In this document: positions 53,346-64,000 of the stretch, piece by piece
How the letters are laid out: each line of letters starts with the position of its first letter
Position numbering within the stretch: the stretch's first letter is position 1
Notes under the pieces: generated by a model
The model's database searches: none
Told to the model about the DNA's origin: nothing
What the model saw: only the letters and a program-made list of their open reading frames with translations
Assembly: GCA_020002185.1 (NCBI GenBank)
Contig: CM034539.1
Span: forward strand, 33,259,774-33,323,773
From: Paraescarpia echinospica
Taxonomy: Eukaryota; Annelida; Polychaeta; Sabellida; Siboglinidae
Length of the DNA: 64,000 nucleotides
Reading direction: 5' to 3'
Translations under genes and position numbers: made by a program

Positions 53346-54180
53346 TATGATGTGTCCTTGGCTAAAATTATTTGTTAAAAAGTGTGTGAAGCACAATCTA
53401 TTACAATCCCATGAACCCGACTTCTTGACTTGAGCGTACCACTTCCAAGACCCAAGGTCCCTACTAGTCTTGCCAGGCAGATGGCAGATTTGTTTTAAAA
53501 GCCTTAAAATCTATAAAAACAAAATAAAGGCAGCCAAATATGCTACTCCACTTCTTCCTTGTCAGCTGATGTTTACATCACGAGGATGTAGATGTAAATA
53601 AACGACCAATAAAATCGTGTTACGTCATTTTCATGGGGCATGTTTCAAACAAAAAATAGTACTTTTTTCTCAACAATAAATGTTCTGTCATAAGCAGTCC
53701 TCAACCTTGCCTAGTTGAACTTGTCGTATCAGAAAGTGCCGTTATGTGACATAAAACATACGGTACATTATTGAGAAAATAAAACAACCAAAACAACTAA
53801 AAAGTCACCTACTCCTAACGTTAAAATATCCAACAAACTTATTTGAAGTAGCGAGTTTGCATCAAAACCGCGCAGACAGCGTGAGTTGCAGCCCCGATTA
53901 TCTCCGTAATGTGGCACCACCTTGTTGAACGCACATGTTGCGGGAGGTAGCTTTGACTATCAAACACCAAATTAAACAGTGCTAATCCGATTAATGACCC
54001 TGATAATAACTGTGCGATAAACGATACACGACAGTTCAATTGACAACACCTGTTTTAGATACGTGACAACAGAAGGATTTCAAATGCCGTTAACATAATA
54101 AAACGTTTACAGTTGAGATTTGTCTAATTCCTATTTCACGGGACTTTCTGCGTGACTTTCTTCTGGCTGATTTTATTCGT
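53346..54180 (-). other. SLC15A4 upstream region
   Basis: It contains a likely 3' splice site just upstream of the coding exon, promoter-like motifs near 53606-53627 and no other gene. A non-coding first exon may lie here but cannot be placed. Confidence 0.4.
53600..53630 (-). promoter_or_regulatory. Candidate SLC15A4 proximal promoter elements
   Basis: On the minus strand a CRE-like TGACGTAA (53627-53620) and an inverted CCAAT box (53610-53606) lie about 260 bp upstream of the start codon and upstream of the suspected 5'-UTR intron. Motif matches alone are weak evidence. Confidence 0.25.
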
Positions 54181-54185
54181 ACCTA

Positions 54186-54310
54186 GCACGGAGCACGTTG
54201 GCGCAGTGGATAGAGCATCGGACTGTTAATCGAGAGAACCCGGATTCGAATCGTTTGCTGCCGTTTCGAACCTTGGGCACGTAACCACAGCTAATCCAAG
54301 ACCACCCATG
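54186..54310 (+). mobile_element. tRNA-derived SINE head (family 2)
   Basis: GTTGGCGCAGTGGATAGAGC (A-box) and GGATTCGAATC (B-box) at tRNA spacing are followed by a body unrelated to SINE family 1 (ACGTAACCACAGCTAATCCA). It ends about 100 bp before the LINE. Confidence 0.6.
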
Positions 54311-54410
54311 GAGCTGCTGTGGTTACAGTTGCATACCATCTCAAGAACTTTCTGGTAATACATCTCAAAAAAGAATCTATACACACATAAATATGTGACC
54401 ACTTGAAACT

Positions 54411-56465
54411 ATAAACACATGGATAATGACAAACTTCTCAGTGACCTTTCCAAGATCCCATGGTCAGTTATCGAAGTGTTTGATGACATCGAGGATACAT
54501 GGTCCACCTGGCAGTCATTGTTTCTCAAAACAATTGACTCCCATGCTTCCATCAGAAAATTCCGAGCAAAATCCAAGCAATGCTTTTGGTACTCTGAGGA
54601 CATTGAACATCTTAAAACCATCAGAGACGAGTACCACACTGAGGCTATAGACTCTCAAGATCCTCATGCCTGAGATGTGTATAAGAAACTCAGGAATCAT
54701 ATTACTAAATCGTGTCGTTAGGCCAAGAAGAATTACATCCAGAATGAAATATCAACCTCTAGTAGTAACTCCAAGGACATGTGGGATGTACTTAAGAACC
54801 TACTGCCACAGAAACCTCGCAGTGACATTTGTGGGCGTGAGATAGGTGACCGTATGGTGACCATAGCTAAGGACATGGCCAATGAATTCAACTCATTCTT
54901 TGAGAACATTGGTAAGAAACTGGCCAATAAGATTCATTCATCATTAAGTTACAAAACATACCTCATCAAGGCCATGACAACATCAAACAAATTCCACTTT
55001 AACAACATTTCGGCAGAAGACGTGGGAAAACTTCTCAGGGGCCTCAATACCAACAAGGCAACTGGTCTAGATAACATCCCAGCCAGGATACTGAAGATAG
55101 CTGCACCAGCCATAAGTGACAGTATAGCGTATCTGTTCAACCTATCCCTCACATCTGGAAGGATACCATCTGACTGGAAACGTGATAAGGTGTCAGCGAT
55201 ATTCAAAAAAGGATCTGAGTTGAACATTGGTAACTATAGGCCTGTTTCAGTGCTCCCTGTCATCAGTAAACTGTTAGAGATGTATACATTTCTTGCGGAT
55301 AATAACATTCTCTGTTCCGACCAATCCGGATTCCGACAACGTCACTCGACTCAAACCAGTCTTCACAACATCATGGAGGATATTTACCAATCAACAAATT
55401 GTAGTGGTCTAGTTGGACTAATTGCTTTAGACCGAGGGAAGGCATTTGGCACTGTGAATCACTATAAACTCATGGGCAAGCTATCATATTATGGAATTAA
55501 TTCTGATTGGTTTAAATCCTATCTTACAAACAGAACTCAAAGTGCCACCATAAATGGACAGTCTTCTGAATATATATATATTGATACAGGTGTACCTCAG
55601 CGTTCTAGCCTTGGACCTTTGTTATTTCTTGTATAATCTAAATGACCTACCAGTATCTCTACTACAGTATCACTGTAGACTAAACAAGTATGCTAACGAT
55701 ATTGCATTCTATATCCCAGATGATCTTGCTAGCAACATTCATGATATTACCCATATTCTTCAAACAGATCTATGCAATGTTAGTAACTGGTTAGATGCCG
55801 ATAAACTCAGTCTTCACATTGGTAAAACCTCATGTATGCTACTATGTTCAAGACAAAAACGTAAACATCTACTCCAACTCTAGATCTATCCCTACAAGGT
55901 CAACACATTGAACAAGCATGAGTCCTATAAATATTTTGGTGTCACTATTGATCAGGATCTCACATTTAATACACATGTAGAAAATGTTATAAATAAAATC
56001 AACAGGTCACTCGGTGTATTAAAACGTACTAATCCATTTATTCCTCTCTCGAGTCGGGTTACATTACATAACACTATGGTATTACCTCATTTGGATTATT
56101 GTAGTACTCTATGGGATGTTTGTTCAGATTCTAACATAACTAGACTTCAGAAATTACAAAATCGCTGGATGCGTATTATTCTGGGGCGTCAAAGATTTAT
56201 TCTTCTGAAATGTATTATTATGTACAACATATATTGTAAATGGTAACACTCAAAATTATCTTTAAAAGGTAACTCCTGGCATATCTCACAGTTATTGTAC
56301 GAGATCTAAATCATCCAATAATATCTTCCAAACCCATAGTTACCAAAAGTTTCTAAAATATACTGGCACATCATTGTGGAACAACCTACCATCTAAAGTA
56401 AAAAATCACACTGTTGCCAGTTTCAAAAATCAATGTGTTCTGTATATCGTCGTTAAACAATAATG
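54411..56465 (+). mobile_element. 5'-truncated, inactivated LINE (non-LTR retrotransposon, CR1/jockey-like)
   Basis: Plus-strand fragments encode the inter-domain linker (54419-54673), the reverse transcriptase (54779-55636, with NIGNYRPVSVLPVISKLLE and DQSGFRQRHST), its continuation in a shifted frame (55640-55883, with LNKYANDIAFYIPDDL), the thumb (55908-56246, YKYFGVTIDQDL) and a C-terminal LWNNLPSKVK-type end (56376-56461). The endonuclease is missing. Two catalytic positions are altered: the usual KAFDTV is KAFGTV and YADD is YAND. A stop and a frameshift also break it. The clade is inferred from motif style only. Confidence 0.85.
54779..55636 (+). pseudogene. LINE reverse transcriptase fragment
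   Basis: 285 codons covering fingers and part of the palm. It ends prematurely just after GVPQRSSLGPLLFLV, where intact elements continue with an 'IYINDLP' block; that block is found in another frame at once (YNLNDLP). Motif A has lost its aspartate (KAFGTV). Confidence 0.85.
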
Positions 56466-56794
56466 CCTATCTTTCATATTGTAAATATGTTCGTTTTAAA
56501 TTGTATATCATACCACATTCTCATAACTTTATTACGTATTGTGGCATCATCACTTTGGAGTCTATTTAACATCAACAAAATGCTGCCCCCTGGGTGCTGA
56601 TACCACAACTACACCATCATTCTTCAGTGTTATATTTCCATCCAGTATACCTGCTCACTTACTTTTACATACATAATTTATTATATTGTTTACATCTGTT
56701 AAGCATGTATTATGTTTTTATCATAATGTATACATGTCACCACTACCAAAACAGTTTTAACTGAATGTAGTCTGTGAATAAATATCTTGTATCG

Positions 56795-56955
56795 TTCACT
56801 CTGTGTTGCTCCAATTCACGTAGCTGTACGAATGAGCACCTGTCTAGTGACAGTGGTGGATATTTATGTACAAATAATATTCGCGCATTTATTACAGTGT
56901 GAATGAATGCTTCGCAGAGAAGTCGAGATGATGTTCGATTGAACAGGTCTGTAAT
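56795..56955 (+). mobile_element. SINE family 1 body fragment
   Basis: It matches the SINE body (CACGTAGCTGTACGAATGAG, CAGTGGTGGATATTTATG, GAGATGATGTTCGATTGAAC) but has neither head nor tail, and stops at the TA-rich palindrome. Confidence 0.75.
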
Positions 56956-56964
56956 CATTTATCG

Positions 56965-57072
56965 CACATCATTTACATATTGTATATATATATATATATA
57001 CAATGTGTAAATGATGTATATATATATATATATACAATGTGTAAATGATGCACATCATTTACACATTGTATG

Positions 57073-57106
<34 letters not shown>

Positions 57107-57125
57107 ATGTGTAAATTATGTGCAA
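56965..57125. repeat. Nested palindromes built of (TA)n and TACAATGTGTAAATGATG
   Basis: CATCATTTACATATTGTA, then (TA)n, then TACAATGTGTAAATGATG forms one hairpin. The block repeats, then inverts around 57050 (GTGTAAATGATG-CA-CATCATTTACAC), and a last (TA)n arm ends with TACAATGTGTAAATTATG. The whole can fold as two hairpins or one large cruciform. Confidence 0.85.
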
Positions 57126-57474
57126 TAGCCTATATAATTATAATGCATAACTCAACCTCAACAGCAAAGGTGGCGGAACCCACCCGACACATGACAACCA
57201 GACATGTTTAAAGATTATGATTTGCTGAAATAAGGGGAAAGCATCACAGCGCTCCAAAACCTCCCGTACACATTAGTGCGTCACACTGACACTAGGGGTG
57301 TGCATTGCAATTAACTAACATACACTAAGACTAAATACTTTACTACTGCAAATACCATAAGACCCAAATTGTAATTCGATGGCTCTCGGCATTGGGGACT
57401 GTGTATCTCTCGTGACTGTTAATGTCGGTCCCGTCTCAATTTGGGACGTAAAAGAACCACTGAGGACGACAAGC

Positions 57475-58445
57475 ACCCTGGCAGTGACCACTCTCAGTGT
57501 CAGCGTATAAAGGTCGGTCTGGCGATAATATTCCGAAAAAGGCTGACTAGTACGTTGAATGAGACCTCACAAGACCATTACATTGTAATCACAATAATAC
57601 AGACTGGTTAGTTAATAGAACGTTGCTGAGCGCTGGAAACAACTAGAAATGATCACCGGTAATTATCTTTGCCGGACTAAGCAGTAGCGGCAGTGAAGCG
57701 TGACAAGCGTCGTCCGTGATTGGGGCAGCGAAACATTTTCTACGCTGTTTGGTTCGACAGTTAGTGGAGTTTTTTGTGCTCCCGTAGACTACCCTCTCTG
57801 GATCCACCCCTGGTTTGCTGTTGCATTTGAGCGTGATGGCAAGCTAAGATTGTGCACTTCTCCGCAATGACATTTTCTGAAAGGAAATAAGACTTTATAT
57901 TTCAGTAACTTTAGTTGGGATCAAATTCCATATAATGCGAATTGCTCGGAGATGAAACGAAAATAACTAGCGCAGTTGTATTCGGTACTCAAGTAACCTA
58001 TAATTTTATAAAGTGTCTCCAACCACGGAGAATGCAATGATACTCATAACTGATTACTGGTAGTCAACCGTTTGAATGAATTATTGAATGATTGCCTACC
58101 CAAATTCTGGGAAAATATAATGAATCGGTAACAGAAAATAGTGTTTTCTGGCGACAAACGGTGGCGCCACACCTCGGGGCCGGGAATATCTAAGCTACCA
58201 TCAAGCATCCTTAAAACGTTTAAACATTGCCCTAAGGCGTTGTGCGGCAACATCCTGCCGCGGTAACGCTAATTGCACCAATTTTCGTCCAAAACATCTC
58301 CCAAACAACATTCCCTGTCTAACAACATTACATCTTTGTCGGCGACTGAATGACCAGACAAGAGAAAACGTCAATACGAATGTGTGAGTTTTAGTCTACC
58401 ACAACTTATGCTGGTGAGATCGTGTTTAGCGTGAATGCGAGTTGA
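57475..58445 (+). repeat. Long direct repeat, copy 1 (about 1 kb)
   Basis: It contains, in order, GGCAGTGACCACTCTCAGTG, AAAAAGGCTGACTAGT, AACATTTTCTACGCTGTTTG, CTGGTTTGCTGTTGCATTTG, AAACGGTGGCGCCACACCTC and TAGTCTACCACAACTTATGC. All recur in the same order in copy 2. No coding capacity was seen. Confidence 0.85.
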
Positions 58446-58687
58446 CGCGACCCGAATGTGATGCAATTTATCACTATCAGTATCAGTGCCGGAACTTGCG
58501 GAAGCAGAGAGTTAAAACTTAATAAAGCCAACCAGATCAGATGTTCACCAGCACATTGGAACGCAACACTGGACAAGCAAGATTCGATAAATCATTGCTT
58601 GCAAGCGATCAGAAATATGTCCTTGTTGAAGGCAGCGTGTCGCATTCGGTGGCGCGTCGAATGATGGGGTTTGACTAAAAGCACCCG

Positions 58688-59690
58688 GCCCTGGCAGTGA
58701 CCATCCTCAGTGCCATCATATATATATATAAACATCGGTCTGACGATAATGTTCTGAAAAAGGCTGACTAGTTGAATGAGACCTCATAAGACCCTTACAT
58801 TGTAATAACAATAATACAGACTAGTCGACAACTATTTTCTCAACATGTTTTTATAGAAATTATAAATATGACAGACGGACTGATGGACTCATGTTAAGAA
58901 CTAGACGTGTGGTCTCTAAAAAATTAGGACATATCTTTTAATTGATTCCTGACTGCAGTGCTTATTATAGTGGGAGAGCCAATGTTACGGCGGCACAGCA
59001 GCAAAACATTTTCTACACCATTTGGTTCGACAGCTAGTGGAGGTTTTTGTGCCCCCATAGACTAACCTCTTTGGATCCGCCCCTGGTTTGCTGCTGCATT
59101 TGAGCGTGATGGCGAGCTAGGATTGTGCACTTCTTCACAATGACATTTTCTGTAAGATTTTTTATTTCAGTAACTTTAGATCTGATCAAATTCCATATAA
59201 TGCGAATTGCTCTGGGATAAAACGAAAAAATTAGCGGATTTGTATGCGGTGCTCAAGTAACCTATAATTTTCTTAATCTTCGGCCACAGAGAATGCAGTG
59301 ATAACTGATTACTGATATGGTAGTCAACCATTTGAATGAATGACTGAATGATTGTCTACCCAAATTCCGGGAAAATATCCCTGAATCGGTAACAGAAAAT
59401 AGTGTTTTCTGGCAACAAACGGTGGCGCCACACCTCGGGGCCGGGAATGTCTAAGCTATCATCAAGCATCCTTAAAACATTTAAAAATTGCCCTAAGACA
59501 TTGTGTGGCAACATCCTGCCGCGGTAACACTAATTGCACTAAATTTTGGCCAAAACATCTCCCAAACAACATCACCTGTCCAACAACATTACATCTTTGG
59601 CGGCAACTGAATGGCCAGTAACATCAGACAAGAGAAAACGTCAATACGAACGTGTGAGTTTTAGTCTACTGCAACTTATGCTGGTGATTA
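58688..59690 (+). repeat. Long direct repeat, copy 2 (about 1 kb)
   Basis: Second copy, about 90% similar by eye, offset by roughly 1.2 kb. It has its own small indels (for example a TA-repeat near 58722). Divergence shows an old duplication or two insertions of the same element. Confidence 0.85.
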
Positions 59691-60940
59691 TGCCCGTCTC
59701 CGAATGAGTATTAGAATGTAATGATGATTAACGTGTCTTCTTCTCCCGCTGACCCGGTAAACCACTGTCATCATTACTGACGATTTCGTGGATGGTGTGG
59801 TGTTTTGTTATTTACTAATTTATATGCTGTGATAAGCTTTGTACGGGCTGGAGGAGGTTTTCGACAGGCAAGGATAGGTGACCATAGATGGCTTTGTGGA
59901 ATATGGTGATGCGTCTGGTTGTTCGTCTAGTTGTTAGTTGTTCCAGGTTTATTTTTTAAACATTTCTGACATGCATCCAGTTTCTCTGAATGTATACCGG
60001 GTAATTGTTAAGGCAAAAGTGAGCTGCCTGTCTTCCACCCTGCTGATTCTGCGATACAGATATAGACTGTCATCAGCATACAAGTGTCACCAAGGATACA
60101 TTGCCCAGTTTTATTAACTTGTCTCCTGACATGTTATGGTCGCAGTGACCTATGCCAACCAACCACATATACGCTAATATGTTGTTCATCTCCAAGCTGC
60201 TATTACTGTCAGTAGTATTTATACAGGAGTAATGACTATTTTTTTAGTTTTACCAACTCTTATGTCCATGCCAGGTGTGATAGGGTCGCTACATTCTATT
60301 TAGTAGTGATTTATCCCATGTCATGTCGATGGCCCACTATGGTCATACCTTGGGGATCATGTGAATATGTGTGTGATCGTTAAGTTCCCCTACTGGTGGC
60401 CTAGCACAGCCCACAACACCCCACGTTACATCTGTACCCAGATCTCACTGCTAGATACGTGCACTTGCTGTATATGATTTACGATATTGAGCATGACTTC
60501 CAAGCACTGTTAATAGCTATCATTCATTGATTAATAACCACCTGGATGGTTAACGCTGTGGAAATTATTTATGTGGGACACTGAATTATCATACAAAAAT
60601 TGCAAGTATTTTACTAAAACCACCTTGTTTTATAATTTGTGGATGGAATCAATAAGTAGTAGGAAGAACATTTCGCAAACAATTCTTCAGATTTTGATGA
60701 AAATGGCATATATTTCTTTTAAGGCAATTCGCGGGTGTGAAATTTCCGTTTTGAACAAAAATAATTTTAATTTTTTTTGCATTTTCAGTTAAAATAATTA
60801 TCTAACTTGCTATTTGAAGTGTTTTTTTCATGGAACTAAAATAATTCATGTAACAAACTGTGTGTTTATGAGGGGCCTATTGTCTTCTTTCTATGCTAAA
60901 ACAATCGTAAAATCATAAATTAGCGGCTGATTCCAACCGT
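59691..60940. other. No gene recognised upstream of the transposase
   Basis: AT-rich DNA with short frames only (for example 60571-60792). It may contain the left end of the transposon carrying the Mutator-like transposase, but no inverted repeat partner was found by eye. Confidence 0.4.
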
Positions 60941-61099
60941 GTTTGCGCGCCGGTGGAACAACGATATCTGACATGGCGCCCATCGCTAGAATGGTCTGTT
61001 CCTCCCCTGCAAGGTATGATCAATTTATTTATAGAATATTGCATGGTTACACGAATAAACCTGATGATAACCGACGCTCCGCGAACCGAAAATGTGACG

Positions 61100-61160
61100 A
61101 GGACCGCTGTGATTGGTCTACACACATCATGTACTCGCGATCTTTATGCTTATTGGTTAA
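61100..61160 (+). promoter_or_regulatory. Twin inverted CCAAT boxes upstream of the transposase gene
   Basis: ATTGG occurs at 61112-61116 and 61152-61156, 40 bp apart and 100-145 bp before the start codon, within a locally CpG-rich stretch (60940-61210). This spacing is common in TATA-less animal promoters. No TATA box is seen. Confidence 0.4.
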
Positions 61161-61255
61161 TGCGTGACTTGGTTTTGCGGCCCAGTTCCTTTGTCGTCAT
61201 CGTATCGAGCAAGTTATCCCATGTTTTCATCCAGTTTATTGATAAAAAGAGAAGT

Positions 61256-61426
61256 ATGGTGTATGGAAAGAGAAAGTCGAAGGAGTTCTACGGTTGTGGG
61301 AAAGCTAGCAAACGAAGGCATCTGAAGTTTGCGAGTCAGGCGGCGTGTGAAATGAGAGAAAAGCGGCGCAGTGCAGCTTCGACAGTTGGACTCGGAGAAG
61401 ACAGTGCGGTGTCAAGTTCCGATCAG
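61256..61426 (+). CDS. Mutator-like transposase exon 1
   Basis: 57 codons, lysine/arginine-rich, ending SSSDQ at donor CAG/GTAATG in phase 0. The frame is open upstream to 60953, but the ATG at 61256 gives the typical basic N-terminus of this family and the best initiation context. Confidence 0.75.
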
Positions 61427-63643
61427 GTAATGGCTACGTTGATCTTCGTCTACGGCTATATAAATAACGATTCTAAACTGTGTTTTCGTATATCATGGGC
61501 AGAGCTTAGTTCATTTACAAGTGTAATAAACAACAATAAGCCCTGTAGGCGCAGTCCCATCTGTATATGCAGGTATTGTCTAGTATAGGCATGGCCATGG
61601 GCTAGCCTAGGCCTAACTAAGCCCGGCCCCAGGTACTGCGGCTGTACTGGCTATAGCCCCAGGCGAGGGCAGAGGTACTATACTACAGTTAATTAGTCAT
61701 ACATTTATAGTCATGCAGTTATAGCTGTGCGTATATAAAGTTCACATATGAAGCCACCTCTTATAAACTAGTTCATTTTTATTTCCTACTTTGACACTAT
61801 AGTTTATATAAAAAAAACATTGACATGTGACATTGTTTTATTGGCAATTGAACATACATGCACATGACTTGTATGCAGTTACACAGTTTGAATAACAATA
61901 TAACTGTTCTCTCCTCAGGTTGCTCAGCCGTCAACATCGAGTATTTCTGCAACAGAGAAGAAATTCCGGTACCGGCGCTTGATCGATGAGACTTCCAATG
62001 TTGCAAGGGACTGTGCGGGTGCTGATTCTGATCAGCCATCGACCGTCATTATTTGCACATGTATGCTGGGTGGACTAGTGGAGAACCTGTTGTGCCTGTC
62101 ATGTCAGTGCAGCACCCTTGGGATCCGTGCCGTCAGTCGCAGGCTGGGGCTTGTTTGTCAACTTGAGACATTCTGCTCGACGTGCGATGTTGTCGTGAAC
62201 TACGTGACATCCTCCGATCGACTTGACAAGGAGAAGGTGGCCAATGTGGCATTCGTGGTGACTCGATCAGCAGTGGCTGCAATGATGAATATGGGTGTTG
62301 GACATGGTGGACTGGTGAAGCTGTGTCGTTACTTGGATATGGCTCCACCACACCACAGCACCTACTGCACGCACGTGAAGGCCATCACACAGGCGAACAT
62401 GGTGGTTGTGTCACAGATGACGAGTGATGCTACGAAGATTGTACGACGAGCGTACACAGAGCTTGACCCATCCATTGAGGAGAATGGTCCAATTGACATC
62501 ACCGTCAGCTTCGATGGATCGTGGATGACACGTGGCCATCGATCCAGCTATGACATTGGTTGTGTTGCAGAAGTGGTTACTGGTCTTGTGCTTGACCTGG
62601 CCATTCTCTCGCTCTACTGTCGGGTGTGCACAGGCGAGTGCACGGTATGGCAGGAGACACACATCCAAGTTCCTGAAGTGGCACGACAATCACCGAGACT
62701 GCAACCAGAATTTCACCGGTCCTTCGGCATGGAGATGGAGGCAGCCGAGATTCTGTGGTCCCGTTCCCTCGGCAAGCACGGTTTCCAATATACCACCCTC
62801 CTCTCCGACGACGACGCCAAGACGTTCAAACACCTGTGTTCACTCAACGTGTACGGTGATGACGTTCCCCTGAAGAAGGAAGAATGTGTAAACCATGTTG
62901 CTAAGCGGTTGGGAATGGCTTTGCGCAATCTGCTAACGCAAGGGAAGAAGAAGGGCGTTACCCTCGGTGGTCGTGGATATGGCAAATGGACCCAGGCTGC
63001 TATCACGAGACTCACCGACTACTACGGCAGGGCAATACGTGCACATCCTCACGACAAGAATGCGATGCAGCAAGCAGTCTTTGCTATGTTCCACCATGCC
63101 ACATCAACGGATGAGAAGCAGGACCATGATTTCTGTCCCAAGGGAAAGGAGAGCTGGTGCTTCTACCAGAAAGCACTTGCTGCTGGGGAAGTGCCAGGCT
63201 CTCACCGGGTCAACGTTGGGACACCTCTGTCTGAAGAGGTGGGTGCCCTGGTCAAGAATGTGTATGCACGACTTGGCCACACCGACCTGCTGGAGCGCTG
63301 CCTAATGGGAAAGACCCAGAATGCGAACGAGTCGCTCCATTCAGTTGTCTGGAGGAAATGTCCCAAGACCGGCTTTGTTGGCCTGTCGCGTGTTGTGTTT
63401 GCGATGTGTGCGGCTGTATCAGAATTTAACTCTGGCGTGCAGGCAACACTGCAGCACGCTTACAATGTGATGGGGATCGCCACAGGCCTTCAGCTGGTGG
63501 CATCTGCTGAGAAGGTAGACCTTCGACGTCTGCAGCAGTCACGTCATCAGGTCGAGTCGAGCTCCAAGGAAGCGAGACATGCACGCAAGGTGGCACGTGC
63601 GAAGAATGCTAATGCGTCCACGTATACACCAGGTGCATTCTGA
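61256..63643 (+). CDS. Mutator-like DDE transposase, two exons, apparently intact
   Basis: Exon 1 61256-61426 (57 codons) and exon 2 61919-63643 (574 codons plus TGA) join in phase 0 over a 492-bp GT/AG intron (GATCAG/GTAATG to TCTCCTCAG), giving 631 residues with no interruption. The basic N-terminus (MVYGKRKSKEF) resembles DNA-binding leaders of transposases. A cysteine pair (FCSTCD, residues 142-147) follows. The catalytic core is as in the Mutator-like transposase domain of invertebrate genomes: SFDGSW (D256), LLSDDDAKTF (D354-D356) and TQNANESLHSVVW (E528). The ATG has a strong Kozak context (A at -3, G at +4). The protein would cut and paste its own DNA in the nucleus. I found no terminal inverted repeats within the window, so the element's ends, or its possible domestication, are unresolved. 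Confidence 0.85.
61919..63643 (+). CDS. Mutator-like transposase exon 2
   Basis: The acceptor TTCTCTCCTCAG is excellent. 574 codons from VAQPSTSSI to STYTPGAF hold all recognisable catalytic motifs. Reading from the internal ATG at 61979 alone would lose the basic leader. Confidence 0.87.
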   Translation, partial: VAQPSTSSISATEKKFRYRRLIDETSNVARDCAGADSDQPSTVIICTCMLGGLVENLLCLSCQCSTLGIRAVSRRLGLVCQLETFCSTCDVVVNYVTSSDRLDKEKVANVAFVVTRSAVAAMMNMGVGHGGLVKLCRYLDMAPPHHSTYCTHVKAITQANMVVVSQMTSDATKIVRRAYTELDPSIEENGPIDITVSFDGSWMTRGHRSSYDIGCVAEVVTGLVLDLAILSLYCRVCTGECTVWQETHIQVPEVARQSPRLQPEFHRSFGMEMEAAEILWSRSLGKHGFQYTTLLSDDDAKTFKHLCSLNVYGDDVPLKKEECVNHVAKRLGMALRNLLTQGKKKGVTLGGRGYGKWTQAAITRLTDYYGRAIRAHPHDKNAMQQAVFAMFHHATSTDEKQDHDFCPKGKESWCFYQKALAAGEVPGSHRVNVGTPLSEEVGALVKNVYARLGHTDLLERCLMGKTQNANESLHSVVWRKCPKTGFVGLSRVVFAMCAAVSEFNSGVQATLQHAYNVMGIATGLQLVASAEKVDLRRLQQSRHQVESSSKEARHARKVARAKNANASTYTPGAF

Positions 63644-64000
63644 GCAATAACACTGCGTAAACATTGCACTGACAGTGACACTTGTTGAATGAACTCTACA
63701 TATATTGTTGACGTACATCTTATTAAGCACTTTAATGTACCAACTTTGTGGACCCATACTAAATTATAGTAAATAGGTCATGTCATATAACTAATATTTT
63801 CACATTGTCCATTTGACATAGTTTATCAGTAATACCATGAACATCTTATTTGCAAATGTACATAAACACACAGATAATATGGAAGAAGTGACTAACAAGA
63901 CTGTTATCTACATATTCATGCTTTTGACAGTTTTGAATTATATTCTACATACCCCGAGTATGTCACTAACTGTTTATGTACAGCTAAATATGATTCTAAT
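63644..64000 (+). other. Sequence after the transposase stop
   Basis: AT-rich 3' flank. No AATAAA was seen in the remaining 357 bases, so the transcript probably ends beyond the window. Confidence 0.4.

Noticed and set aside
62133..63305. Other-frame ORFs of 72-113 codons within the transposase
   Set aside because: They overlap the conserved transposase coding sequence in other frames or on the opposite strand.

Overview
This is animal nuclear DNA, not prokaryotic. It has GT/AG introns, tRNA-derived SINEs, non-LTR retrotransposon remains, TA-flanked miniature DNA transposons and at least ten tandem-repeat arrays. An invertebrate deuterostome, most likely an amphioxus (cephalochordate), fits best. 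The reasons are vertebrate-like gene order (TMEM132 converging on SLC15A4), moderately short introns full of minisatellites, and one minisatellite whose unit contains an exon-intron boundary, a structure I recall being described in amphioxus genes. The species call is an inference (about 0.6); hemichordate or lophotrochozoan remain possible.

Layout. Bases 1-19871 hold no exon I can recognise: they are minisatellites, SINE copies and single-copy-looking AT-rich DNA, probably intron of the TMEM132 gene. From 19872 to 37924 lie six plus-strand exons encoding the last 707 residues of a TMEM132-family single-pass adhesion-type receptor (the N-terminal exons lie upstream of the window). The 3' end of the first of these exons, with its splice donor, has been amplified into a five-copy array. 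From 37925 to 42013 is the convergent intergenic space, with an 883-bp TA-flanked inverted-repeat element and a 32-bp minisatellite. From 53345 down to 42014 a complete eight-exon minus-strand gene encodes a 618-residue SLC15A4-like endolysosomal proton-coupled histidine/peptide transporter.

Beyond SLC15A4 are a SINE, a 5'-truncated and inactivated LINE (about 54411-56465), a nested palindromic TA-rich structure (56965-57125) and a 1-kb sequence present twice in direct orientation (57475-58445 and 58688-59690). The last gene (61256-63643) is an apparently intact two-exon Mutator-like DDE transposase of 631 residues with its own CCAAT-type promoter.

The two host genes are unrelated in function (surface receptor; lysosomal transporter). 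What ties them together is conserved tail-to-tail neighbourhood. The rest of the window is repeat biology: several dispersed families occur in introns of both genes, often within 100 bp of splice sites.
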